Origin: Candidatus Aminicenantota bacterium
GTDB taxonomy: Bacteria; Acidobacteriota; Aminicenantia; Aminicenantales; JAFGAV01
Length of the DNA stretch: 10,089 nt
NCBI GenBank assembly: GCA_016867615.1
Contig: VGJG01000033.1
Location: 1-10,089, forward strand
Direction: 5' to 3'
Shown here: positions 1-6,296 of the stretch, in pieces
Numbering within the stretch: position 1 is the first letter of the stretch
Layout of the letters: the number at the start of each line of letters is the position of its first letter
Notes under the pieces: model-generated
The model's database searches: none
Seen by the model: only the letters and a program-made list of their open reading frames with translations
What the model was told of the DNA's origin: nothing
Program-made: the position numbers and the translations under genes

Positions 1-756
1 CGTCCCGTCCCGCATCTCGGCCGGGTTCCAGCCCCACATGATGATGAGGCGGGCGTTCAGCCAGTCCTGGCGCTGGTTGCCGGTGACGTTCGTGCCGTAG
101 ACCGTGGGCGTCGCGTTCTGGATGGCCGCCCAGGAGTAGGAGTTGTAGAACCCCAGCGAGCCGCCGAAGAGGTTCATCAGCCGCTGGGCGGTCTGGCGGC
201 CGTTCGTCTGATTGTAGCTCCCCGTGCCGTAGGGCACGTAGAGGGCCTGGTTTCCGTAGGTCTCCTTGACGCGGCGGAGCTCGGAGGCGACCCGATCGAG
301 CGCCTCGTCCCAGGAAACGCGGACGAATTTTCCCTCGCCGCGGGGGCCGACGCGCTTCAGGGGATGGGTGAGGCGGTCGGGATGATACTGGCGGCGGCGG
401 TAGGCGCGGCCGCGCGGGCAGGCGCGGAGCTGGGGGTTTTCGACCGCGTCGGGAATGCGGTCGTCGGTGTCGATGCGGACGATGCGTCCGTGGCGAAGGG
501 AGACGCGCAGAAGACACCGGCCGCCGCAGTTGTGCGAGGGACAGCCGACGCGCACCATGCGCTCCCCGGCGGAAGAGGGGAAGGCCGCCGGCGCCGGGGG
601 CGGAAGGGGAGCGGTCTTGGCGGGCGCCGCGCCGCTCTTTCCCTTGATCTTGACCGCGGCGGCCGCCGTGCCCAGGAGCGTGCTCCAGCGCAGGAAGCTC
701 CGGCGCGGCATGGGCGCCGACTCGACTTTTTTCTTAAGGGGCGGGGAGGAACTCAT
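1..756 (-). CDS. DMSO reductase-family molybdopterin oxidoreductase, catalytic subunit (N-terminal 252 aa, runs off left edge)
   Basis: This is the N-terminal third of an exported molybdopterin-guanine-dinucleotide oxidoreductase; full family members are usually 700-900 aa. A twin-arginine signal is visible at residues 18-34 (PRRSFLRW followed by an Ala-rich stretch), so the folded enzyme should be sent across the inner membrane by Tat. A [4Fe-4S] site follows: Cys72, Cys77 and Cys81 (C-x4-C-x3-C) with Cys113 in a CPRGR motif. The stretch from about residue 145 (VSWDEALDRVA) to the WGWNPAEMRD segment near residue 241 is typical of the DmsA branch. The physiological substrate (DMSO, polysulfide, another oxyanion or an organic S/N-oxide) cannot be told from this fragment, and the Mo ligand cannot be assigned safely. 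The start at 756 lacks a clear Shine-Dalgarno; in-frame ATGs at 816 and 711 are alternatives. The family call is firm, the substrate is not. Confidence 0.88.
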   Translation of the reverse strand, partial: MSSSPPLKKKVESAPMPRRSFLRWSTLLGTAAAAVKIKGKSGAAPAKTAPLPPPAPAAFPSSAGERMVRVGCPSHNCGGRCLLRVSLRHGRIVRIDTDDRIPDAVENPQLRACPRGRAYRRRQYHPDRLTHPLKRVGPRGEGKFVRVSWDEALDRVASELRRVKETYGNQALYVPYGTGSYNQTNGRQTAQRLMNLFGGSLGFYNSYSWAAIQNATPTVYGTNVTGNQRQDWLNARLIIMWGWNPAEMRDGT

Positions 757-786
757 AAGAGGAACGTCGTCTCGCGTCCGGGATAA

Positions 787-805
787 CGCCGCGCGGCGCG
801 CGCCG
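787..805. repeat. Overlapping GC palindromes upstream of the oxidoreductase gene
   Basis: Two perfect 12-bp palindromes overlap here: CGCCGCGCGGCG at 787-798 and CGGCGCGCGCCG at 794-805. They lie between the membrane-protein stop (878) and the oxidoreductase start (756). If translation starts at 756 they would form a leader hairpin in the mRNA or an operator; if it starts at 816 they are coding. There is no T-run after them on either strand, so an intrinsic terminator is not supported. Chance in GC-rich DNA is quite possible. Confidence 0.3.
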
Positions 806-877
806 TTTCCAGGCATAAATCCCGAGCGACGGCCGCCGCGGCCCGCCGCTCCACTCCGGGGGAACCGCCCGGATTGA

Positions 878-1696
878 TCAAAGCGCGGCCTCCGCGAGAA
901 CTGCGAAGACCAGGCAGATGAGCGACGCGGCCGGGCGGAACAGCAAGCGGAAGACCCCGGGATGAGCGAGATCCTTTTTAAGAGAGGATGAGGCTTTCAT
1001 CAAGACAAAAATCAAGGCGCCGTTCACCAGTCCGTCGAGGACGAGGAAACGCAAGAACAGGGCGCTTCCGGCCTGGAGGATGTTGGGCGCCTGAAACAGG
1101 GCGGCCCAGAAGAGGCCGAGCGCGAGATGCGCCGCGCGCCAGGCGAGCGATGTCGCTCCGGCGGCGACGGCTATGAGCACGGGAGGGCGGCCTCTCATTG
1201 TAGGCCCCGCCCCGTTCGGGGCGGATCCTATCTCCTCCGCGGGGAACGCGTTTCCCCCGGAACGCTTGGCCATGGCGTTCCGGAAATCGTCGCCCGGTGT
1301 TCCGCTCAGCGAGACGGCCTCCGTTTTTCCGGAAAACAGCCGGCCGAGGCGCCGGGTTGTTTCCGCCCCGAAAACGGAGAGGAGGACCGCCGCGGCCAAG
1401 CCCTGGAGCAGGATCGCCTGCGCCGGGTTCAGGACGGCCATGACGTCCACGCCGGGCAGGAGAAGGTCGACGAGCTTGACCGAGGCCGCGACCGCCGAGG
1501 TCAGCATGGCGGCGGACGGGCGTCCGGCGCGGGCGGCGGCCCGGCTCATGAGGAAGAAGCCCAGGGGGAACATCAGGAATCCGGCCAGGCCCGGGACGCG
1601 GAGGGCGTGGAGCGCGTGTCCGGCCGTGGCCTCGGCCAGCCCCCACAGCGACCCGAAGACCAGCGCCGCGTGTGCCGCCGAAGCTCGTTCTTTCAT
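878..1696 (-). CDS. Multi-pass membrane protein of unknown function (272 aa)
   Basis: I do not recognise this family. The protein has two hydrophobic halves. Residues about 8-110 hold roughly three helices, including the motif GSLWGLAEATAGH at 15-27 and FLMFPLGFFLMS at 40-51. Residues about 172-270 hold three more. They are joined by a hydrophilic linker at about 111-171 rich in Gly, Ser, Ala and charged residues. The two-times-three layout loosely recalls small transporter modules such as ECF S components, but nothing proves that. The ATG at 1696 is preferred over an upstream in-frame start at 1750, because GAGGGAA sits 5 nt before it and a good -10 box (1720-1725) would lie inside the longer version. 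It lies 121 nt upstream of the Tat-exported oxidoreductase on the same strand and may be co-transcribed, possibly as a membrane partner or cofactor transporter. The DNA coding the linker is packed with inverted repeats. Confidence 0.75.
   Translation of the reverse strand: MKERASAAHAALVFGSLWGLAEATAGHALHALRVPGLAGFLMFPLGFFLMSRAAARAGRPSAAMLTSAVAASVKLVDLLLPGVDVMAVLNPAQAILLQGLAAAVLLSVFGAETTRRLGRLFSGKTEAVSLSGTPGDDFRNAMAKRSGGNAFPAEEIGSAPNGAGPTMRGRPPVLIAVAAGATSLAWRAAHLALGLFWAALFQAPNILQAGSALFLRFLVLDGLVNGALIFVLMKASSSLKKDLAHPGVFRLLFRPAASLICLVFAVLAEAAL
1201..1230. repeat. Strong inverted repeat inside the membrane-protein gene
   Basis: The outer arms TAGG (1201-1204) and CCTA (1227-1230) pair. After a 2x2 mismatch, a perfect 8-bp stem follows: CCGCCCCG (1207-1214) and CGGGGCGG (1217-1224), with only TT between. 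It lies in the part of the gene that encodes the soluble linker. It could form a very stable mRNA hairpin or a cruciform, and resembles an extragenic-palindrome-type unit captured in a gene. Confidence 0.6.
1241..1283. repeat. Two further adjacent inverted repeats in the linker-coding DNA
   Basis: GGGGAA (1241-1246) pairs with TTCCCC (1252-1257) around a 5-nt loop. Directly next, CCGGAACGC (1257-1265) pairs perfectly with GCGTTCCGG (1275-1283) around a 9-nt loop that itself contains the palindrome TGGCCA. They follow the 1201-1230 repeat after a short gap, giving three hairpins in about 80 bp. Confidence 0.55.
1319..1379. repeat. Long-range inverted repeat with internal palindrome
   Basis: CTCCGTTTT (1319-1327) is the exact reverse complement of AAAACGGAG (1371-1379). 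Nested at 1325-1336 is the 12-bp palindrome TTTTCCGGAAAA. This marks the other end of the hairpin-dense stretch of the membrane-protein gene. Confidence 0.45.
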
Positions 1697-1719
1697 GTCC
1701 GTTCCCTCAGCCGCCCGGT

Positions 1720-1728
1720 ATTGTAACA
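1720..1728 (-). promoter_or_regulatory. Extended -10 promoter for the membrane-protein gene
   Basis: On the minus strand this reads TGTTACAAT: an extended -10 TG, one base, then TACAAT (5 of 6 to TATAAT). No convincing -35 is present, which is normal for extended -10 promoters. The predicted start near 1713 gives a leader of about 17 nt that carries the GAGGGAA ribosome-binding site at 1702-1708. It separates this gene from the ATPase and MazE-like pair upstream. Confidence 0.5.
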
Positions 1729-1798
1729 GAATGACCGGATCCCGTTCCACAGATCGGCGCGTCTTTCCCTATGGAATCAATCCGACGGCCCAGCCCGG

Positions 1799-1942
1799 CT
1801 ACCATATCTCTTTGCCCTCGGCCGCGCCCGTTTCCCATTCGCCGTGCATGTTCTCTTCCGAGACTTCGGTCAGGATGTCTTCCAAAACATATTCCGGTTC
1901 GGTTTTGGGCACGACAACGAGCGTTTCTTTTTTCAGCGTCAT
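1799..1942 (-). CDS. 47-aa acidic protein resembling the C-terminal tail of a MazE-family antitoxin
   Basis: This short gene begins 6 nt after the stop of the upstream ATPase and has a plausible ribosome-binding site, AGGGA, overlapping the end of that gene. Residues about 18-47 (YVLEDILTEV, then SEENMHGEWETG, then GKEIW) follow the pattern of the MazF-binding tail of MazE-type antitoxins: a YTLEELL-like helix, an ENxH segment, an acidic stretch and a terminal G-x-E-[VI]-W. Full MazE proteins are about 75-85 aa and begin with a SpoVT/AbrB DNA-binding fold; that half is absent. No MazF-like toxin gene lies beside it. Its frame is the same as that of the ATPase, so read-through of one TAG would fuse the two. 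It could be a stand-alone regulator, an antitoxin remnant, or a partner of the ATPase. The family resemblance is from memory of MazE sequences and has not been searched. Confidence 0.6.
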   Translation of the reverse strand: MTLKKETLVVVPKTEPEYVLEDILTEVSEENMHGEWETGAAEGKEIW

Positions 1943-1948
1943 CGGCCG

Positions 1949-3454
1949 CTAATCCCTGGAGAACGCGTCCCGCAGGAGCTTGCTCTGGCGGTTGAAGGCG
2001 GCCCGGGGGTTCCGGTTTTCCTTCATCAGGGAGATCTCCTGGGTCAGGAGGCGGGCGATGTACATCGTGTAGGGGCCGGGCTTCCGCGACTCGCGGACGA
2101 ACAGCGGATGGTCGCGGTTGACGTACACGGCGTTGCCCTCGGAGAAGCATTCCGGACCGGATTCACCGAAGTGGTCCAGGCAGACCGAGACGACCTTGTC
2201 GCCGAAGCGGATGCGCTTGACGATGGCGTTGGGCGTGATTTTTTTAATGGCCGGGTTTCGTTTTCTTTTTGTCTTGGGCTTGGCCCCGCCGCCGTCCTCG
2301 GCCGGGTCCGCGCCCGCGGCCCCCTTGGCCACGGCCGCCCCGCCGCCGATTCCCCTCTCGCCGTCACCCGCCGGGATGGGTCCGAAGGGAGAGAAGTCGG
2401 GGTTGAGCTTCAGCGCTTCCAGGACGCGCTGCAGCGCTTCCTTGACGGCGCGTCCGGCGCGGAGGTCCTCGCGGCGGTCCGCTTCCTTGCCCAGCTTCCT
2501 GCGGATGACGGCCACGACCTTCTCCATGAGCGCCAGGAACTCCTGGTACTCGGGCGAGTCGGTGACGAACCCGCCGCGGTCGCTCGTGATCGGAAGGAAA
2601 TTGGCGTGCACCTCGCCCTTGACCCGAGCCACGGCCGGCCCCCAGGTTTCCATGCCGAAGAGGTCTTTCTTGATCGTGGCCCCCTTGACCTTGACCTCGA
2701 TGCCCAGGTCCAGGGGGTCGGCCTGGGTCCGGGGCACGATGACGACTTCACCCGAGACGGGACCGAAACGGCAGCCGTCGAGGAAGGCGATTTTCTGCCC
2801 CGTGTAGCTCCGGGGGGCCAGGCGGCGGCCGTTGAGGAAGACGGCGAAATGCGACGCCTTGAGCGGAACGCTCTCCCGGATCTTGTCCGCGGCCTGCTCG
2901 ACGTCGAAGGATTTGGTCAAGCCGCTGAGGACGACCGTCGTCCCGTCGCCGCGCTCGGCCGAGGGCTCCAGGATCTCGCAGGGCAGGCGCCAGACGCCCC
3001 GCGTCCTCTCCCAGTCCTCCTTGTCGAAAACGACGCGCGCGGCGAACCGGCCGCGCCGGGTCACGACCTCGAAGCGCGAGGCGGCCGAGAGGGAGGCGAA
3101 CTTCCCGATGCCGAACTGGCCGATCCGCTCGCGGTGGAAGCGGGGCGAGCGGGCATGGATGACCTTGTCCTCCGAGCCGATGACGAAATATTCCTGCAGA
3201 CCCGCCTCGTCCATCCCCGTCCCGTCGTCGCGGACCTCGATGCGGTCGGGCGCGACCGTGACATGGACCTCCTCGGCGTCGGCGTCGTAGGCGTTGTTGA
3301 CCAGCTCGCGCAGGAGCTCGACGCTCTCGGCGTAGAGGCGCTCGCCGATGGCCACGATGTGGCGCTTGTGGACGACGACCTCGAGCGATTTCCTGTCCTT
3401 GACGTTCATGGCATTCGCGGCCGCCGATTCCCCGGCGGGTTTATTCTGCTTCAT
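1949..3454 (-). CDS. Stand-alone GHKL (Hsp90/MORC-like) ATPase, HATPase_c_3 type
   Basis: The 501-aa protein starts with a GHKL ATP-binding domain. The N box is ELLRELVNNAYDADA (47-61, with Glu50, Asn54 and the DAD), the G1 box DDGTG is at 76-80, and the G2 lid GQFGIGKFAS is at 112-121. The region up to about residue 330 looks like an S5/transducer domain, with a possible sensor loop SDRGGFV at 291-297. A basic, Gly/Ala/Lys-rich linker (about 355-402) leads to a compact C-terminal domain (405-501) with VYVNRDHPLF and MYIARLLTQEI segments. It lacks the length and other domains of HtpG, MutL, GyrB or a sensor kinase. Such ATPases act in protein or DNA remodelling, and some in phage defence, but the role here is unknown. 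ATG 3454 is chosen because GAGGGA lies 10 nt upstream; TTG 3505 and ATG 3499 are in-frame alternatives. The stop is TAG, followed in frame by the MazE-like small gene. Confidence 0.8.
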   Translation of the reverse strand: MKQNKPAGESAAANAMNVKDRKSLEVVVHKRHIVAIGERLYAESVELLRELVNNAYDADAEEVHVTVAPDRIEVRDDGTGMDEAGLQEYFVIGSEDKVIHARSPRFHRERIGQFGIGKFASLSAASRFEVVTRRGRFAARVVFDKEDWERTRGVWRLPCEILEPSAERGDGTTVVLSGLTKSFDVEQAADKIRESVPLKASHFAVFLNGRRLAPRSYTGQKIAFLDGCRFGPVSGEVVIVPRTQADPLDLGIEVKVKGATIKKDLFGMETWGPAVARVKGEVHANFLPITSDRGGFVTDSPEYQEFLALMEKVVAVIRRKLGKEADRREDLRAGRAVKEALQRVLEALKLNPDFSPFGPIPAGDGERGIGGGAAVAKGAAGADPAEDGGGAKPKTKRKRNPAIKKITPNAIVKRIRFGDKVVSVCLDHFGESGPECFSEGNAVYVNRDHPLFVRESRKPGPYTMYIARLLTQEISLMKENRNPRAAFNRQSKLLRDAFSRD

Positions 3455-3509
3455 TATATGATATTCCCTCGGCTGGTAAAGACCCTCGCCTGTAAGCATC
3501 TCCAAATCT

Positions 3510-3518
3510 GTGATAGCA
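3510..3518 (-). promoter_or_regulatory. Possible extended -10 promoter for the GHKL ATPase
   Basis: The minus strand reads TGCTATCAC, an extended -10 with TATCAC (4 of 6). The same TGCTATCA string occurs at the fabG promoter. No -35 is recognisable. A transcript start near 3503 would give a leader of about 49 nt to the ATG at 3454. Just upstream, 3523-3533 is the palindrome TTTCGACGAAA, a possible operator. Read-through from the lipid kinase gene 117 nt away is equally possible. Confidence 0.3.
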
Positions 3519-3571
3519 AGATTTTCGACGAAATGCGCCCGGCAGAGGGGGAGCGGGAACGGGACGGGCGG

Positions 3572-4507
3572 TCAGGGGACGATGAGCCGGAGAGCCGAGG
3601 GCGCGACCTTGAAGGTCACGGCGTCCCCTTCCGCAACGGCGGGGCCGCCGGGAATGATCTCTCCGTCGGCCTGGACGGTCAAGGGAGCTGCGGACGAGAC
3701 GATGAACTTGCGGCCCTGGAGGAGCCGGACTTCGCGGACCCGCTCGTGCCGTCCCTGGGACGCCAGGGCGTTGATGCGGACGAGGCGCGGGAACGAGCAC
3801 TTTCGGATCAGGCAGGCGTCGAGAAGGCCGTCGTCCGGGCGGGCGCGGGGCGCGATCATCTTTCCCGTGGCCCAGTAGCGCGTGTTGGAGAAGACGGCGG
3901 CGGCGAACGAGCCGGAAACCATCCGCCGCCCCGACCGCACTTCCAAAGGAATCGGGATGCGCCGTTTTCTGTAGGCTTCGAGAATGCCCAGGATTCCGGC
4001 CAGCATCTGTCGGCGCGCGAGGCGCGGCCTGCGGAGGGCGAGCCTGGCGACGAAGTCGTTGACCGCCGCCCCCAGGCCGATGTTCGCCTGGCCGAGAAAA
4101 AAGCGCGCCGGGCATCCTGCCCGCATGATGCGTCCGAGGTCGATCGTCGTCGTCCGTCCCGCGCGGAGCGCCTCGACGGCCCGCTCGAGCGGCTCGAGTC
4201 CGAACTCCAGGGTGATGTCGTTCGAGGAGCCCAGGCCGAGCAGGCCGAAGGGGGCCATCCGGCCTGAAGCCATGATTTCGTTGACGATGAGATGAAAGGT
4301 CGAATCGCCTCCCGCTCCGACGACCGTTCGACCGGCTCCCGCCGCCCGCCGGGCGAGGTCCTTCAGCCGGCCCTCATTTTCCGTGATCACGAACTCATGT
4401 AGAATCTTCGCCCCGCCGAGCAGGCTCTGAAGCCGCTCTTTTTCCCGCATCGCCCGCCCCATCCCCGCCGAGGGGTTGAACAGGACAAGGAGATTGTTTC
4501 GGGCCAT
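3572..4507 (-). CDS. Diacylglycerol kinase-like lipid kinase (DAGK_cat / YegS / LCB5 family)
   Basis: The 311-aa length and order of motifs fit the soluble diacylglycerol/sphingosine-type lipid kinases, which transfer the ATP gamma-phosphate to a lipid hydroxyl at the inner face of the membrane. The nucleotide-binding NPSAGMG is at 11-17, the glycine-rich loop GAGGDST at 64-70, GLGSSND at 91-97, DDGLLD at 225-230 and QADGE at 279-283. The usual GGDGT is GGDST here, Ser replacing the Gly; the catalytic DDG is kept. The true substrate (diacylglycerol, undecaprenol, ceramide-like or other lipid) cannot be read from sequence. The ATG at 4507 has no good Shine-Dalgarno, and the promoter at 4517-4546 would start transcription only about 3 nt upstream. 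The gene is divergent from the deacetylase-methyltransferase operon, which fits a shared lipid or envelope theme. Confidence 0.88.
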   Translation of the reverse strand: MARNNLLVLFNPSAGMGRAMREKERLQSLLGGAKILHEFVITENEGRLKDLARRAAGAGRTVVGAGGDSTFHLIVNEIMASGRMAPFGLLGLGSSNDITLEFGLEPLERAVEALRAGRTTTIDLGRIMRAGCPARFFLGQANIGLGAAVNDFVARLALRRPRLARRQMLAGILGILEAYRKRRIPIPLEVRSGRRMVSGSFAAAVFSNTRYWATGKMIAPRARPDDGLLDACLIRKCSFPRLVRINALASQGRHERVREVRLLQGRKFIVSSAAPLTVQADGEIIPGGPAVAEGDAVTFKVAPSALRLIVP

Positions 4508-4516
4508 GACGATCCG

Positions 4517-4546
4517 ATAATAGCCCTTTCATTGACCGCTTTTCAA
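4517..4546 (-). promoter_or_regulatory. Sigma-70-type promoter of the lipid kinase gene, implying a near-leaderless mRNA
   Basis: On the minus strand, -35 TTGAAA (4541-4546), an 18-bp spacer and -10 TATTAT (4517-4522, 5 of 6) are present. Transcription would begin near 4510, about 3 nt before the ATG at 4507. This agrees with the lack of a ribosome-binding site. An inverted repeat ATTGA (4531-4535) / TCAAT (4543-4547) overlaps the -35 and spacer and could be an operator. Confidence 0.5.
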
Positions 4547-4717
4547 TCTCGGGTAATGATCAATCCACGTTGAGATGGCCCCAATTCTTCAGCCCGCTAA
4601 AGAGGGCGGCTGGACGGTCATTTCGCCAATCCTCCAAAGCCGCCGTCCGGCAACTTGGGTTGGAGTGGAAAAAATTCATTGAATAGCGCGCCCCAAGAAA
4701 GCCCGACGGGCGCCGGG

Positions 4718-4747
4718 TTGACAAGAGGAGCGAGGAAAAAATACACT
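4718..4747 (+). promoter_or_regulatory. Sigma-70-type promoter of the deacetylase-methyltransferase operon
   Basis: A perfect -35 TTGACA (4718-4723), an 18-bp spacer containing an A-run, and -10 TACACT (4742-4747, 4 of 6) lie in the 290-nt gap between divergent genes. The predicted start near 4754 gives a leader of about 44 nt to the GTG at 4798. Apart from the two promoters I see no gene or RNA in 4508-4797, only an imperfect GC hairpin near 4590-4612. Confidence 0.55.
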
Positions 4748-4797
4748 TTCCCCGCCGTTCGTCGAGCCGTCGTCTTGCGGGCGGCAGGCGATATCAC

Positions 4798-6288
4798 GTG
4801 CGCTCCTCCGACAGCGAATACACGCTCTGCCCCCTGGCGCCCGCGCATCTGGCCGTCCTGGGGACGGCGGCGGCCACGGCGGCGCTCCTGGCGTTCCGGC
4901 CGCGCTTCGCTTTCCTTCCCGCGGCGCTGTTCGTCCTCTTCTTCCTCCCGGCCGCCCTCTTCCTGCCCCGGCTCCGTCTTTTTCTGCCGGTGATCTCCAG
5001 GGGAAGGAGAAGCCGCCCTCTGGCCGCTCTGACCTTCGACGACGGTCCCGACCCGGAGACGACGCCCCTCCTCTTGAATTTCCTGGAAGAGAGGTCCATC
5101 CGGGCGGCTTTTTTCGTCACGGGGGAGAAAGCGGAGAAACACCCCGGCCTGGTCAGGGACATCCTGGCCCGGGGGCATGAAATCGGCAACCACTCCTTCA
5201 GCCACAACGTGTTTTTGATGCTGCGGCGGAGAAAAACGCTGGAGGGGGAGATCGTCCGCTGCCAGAAAGTCCTCGCCGTCCACGGCGTGCGGCCCCTGGC
5301 CTTCCGGCCTCCCGTCGGGGTCACGAGCTTCGGCCTTTTCGGCGCGCTTCTCCGGACGGGACTGTACTGCGTCGGCTTCAGCCGCAAGCCCGCCGACTAC
5401 GGCAACCGCCGCCTCGCGGGTTTGAGCCGGAGGGCGCTGCGGGGGCTAAAGGCGGGCGACGTCATCCTGCTCCATGACGCGTCTCCGGGGCCCGGCTTCG
5501 ATACGGAGCGCTGGCTGGGGGAGATGGAGGCCGTGATCCTGGGACTCGAGAATCGCGGACTGAAGGCCGCCCTCCTGTCCGAAGTCCTGCAGCGTCCGGT
5601 CATGGAGCCGCTTCCGCCCGGAGTCGATTCGTCTCCGGATCCGGTGCGGGTTTTTTACGACGCGCTGGCCGAGCGGTACGACCGGGAGCAGGACCTCGCC
5701 TTTTTTTCTCCGGTCAGGAGGGCCGAGGAGGAGAGGTTCACCGCGGGCATAGGAAGATTTTTGCGTCCCGCCCATTCTGTCCTGGAAATCGGCGCCGGGA
5801 CGGGGAGGTTCACCCTGCCGCTGGCCGGGCGCTGCCGCCGCGTCCTGGCCGTCGACCCCTCGCCGCGCATGCTTCGTCTCCTCGAGAGCAAGGCCCGCGA
5901 GAAGGGGCTGGGCAACATCGAGACCTTTTCCGGCCGGGTCGGCGATCTCCCGATTCGTGAGCCCTTCGATGTCGTCTGTTCCTTTTCCAGCTTCGAGTAC
6001 ATCACCGACCTTCCGGGGCTGTTTCGGAAGATCCGGCCCTTCCTCAAGGACGGGGGCGTACTGTACTTCATCACCGCCCGCCGGTCTTTTTTCAGGTTCT
6101 TCGCCCAGGTGGGCAACGCCCTGCGGCAGGGTGTCTGGCTTCACGCCCGCGGCCGCCGCCGTACGGCCGCCCTGCTCGAGCGGGCGGGCTTCTCGCCCGT
6201 CGTCCTCGCCTCCTTCGGCTCGAAGTCCTTCATCCGAAGCGGCGCTCTTCTCGAAGCGGCGGCCATAAAAAAGGAAAAGACCCCTTAG
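4798..6288 (+). CDS. Fused membrane-anchored NodB polysaccharide deacetylase and class I SAM methyltransferase (496 aa)
   Basis: Two hydrophobic stretches (about 15-33 and 36-66) are followed by a basic RGRRSR, which by the positive-inside rule places the rest in the cytoplasm. Residues about 76-265 are a NodB carbohydrate-esterase-4 domain with all hallmarks: TFDDGPD (Asp81, Asp82), the metal motif HSFSH (His132, His136), FRPPVG (169-174) and VILLHD (222-227). Residues about 284-490 are a Rossmann methyltransferase: motif I LEIGAGTGRF (329-338), an acidic ribose-binding AVDPSP (351-356), DVVCSFSSFEY and a post-motif GGVLYFI. The first domain removes an N-acyl group from a sugar; the second uses S-adenosylmethionine on an unknown acceptor. 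The GTG start is the only initiation codon that keeps the TM segments, with a weak AGG about 9 nt upstream and a promoter at 4718-4747. Both domains look intact, so the fusion is real unless the assembly is wrong. Confidence 0.85.
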   Translation: MRSSDSEYTLCPLAPAHLAVLGTAAATAALLAFRPRFAFLPAALFVLFFLPAALFLPRLRLFLPVISRGRRSRPLAALTFDDGPDPETTPLLLNFLEERSIRAAFFVTGEKAEKHPGLVRDILARGHEIGNHSFSHNVFLMLRRRKTLEGEIVRCQKVLAVHGVRPLAFRPPVGVTSFGLFGALLRTGLYCVGFSRKPADYGNRRLAGLSRRALRGLKAGDVILLHDASPGPGFDTERWLGEMEAVILGLENRGLKAALLSEVLQRPVMEPLPPGVDSSPDPVRVFYDALAERYDREQDLAFFSPVRRAEEERFTAGIGRFLRPAHSVLEIGAGTGRFTLPLAGRCRRVLAVDPSPRMLRLLESKAREKGLGNIETFSGRVGDLPIREPFDVVCSFSSFEYITDLPGLFRKIRPFLKDGGVLYFITARRSFFRFFAQVGNALRQGVWLHARGRRRTAALLERAGFSPVVLASFGSKSFIRSGALLEAAAIKKEKTP

Positions 6289-6296
6289 GATCGATC

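Noticed and set aside
1697..1798. A MazF-type toxin gene after the MazE-like small gene
   Set aside because: The gap is only 102 nt and holds a promoter and ribosome-binding site for the membrane protein. The membrane protein itself has no MazF fold features.
1844..4267. An 807-codon open frame on the plus strand
   Set aside because: It lies antisense to the GHKL ATPase and lipid kinase, both of which have clear family motifs. Its product is a repetitive Arg/Gly/Asp/Ala-rich string with no domain, as expected for a shadow frame in GC-rich DNA.
4532..4560. Plus-strand promoter TTGACC with TAATGA
   Set aside because: The -10 match is poor, and a perfect TTGACA promoter nearer the gene (4718-4747) explains expression better.
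4590..4612. GC hairpin as a terminator between divergent genes
   Set aside because: The stem is interrupted by a bulge and no T-run follows on either strand. It lies upstream of both genes, where a terminator is not needed.
4618..5387. Minus-strand open frames of about 200 codons opposite the deacetylase domain
   Set aside because: The plus strand here encodes the complete NodB motifs; the minus products are Arg/Glu-rich without any recognisable domain.
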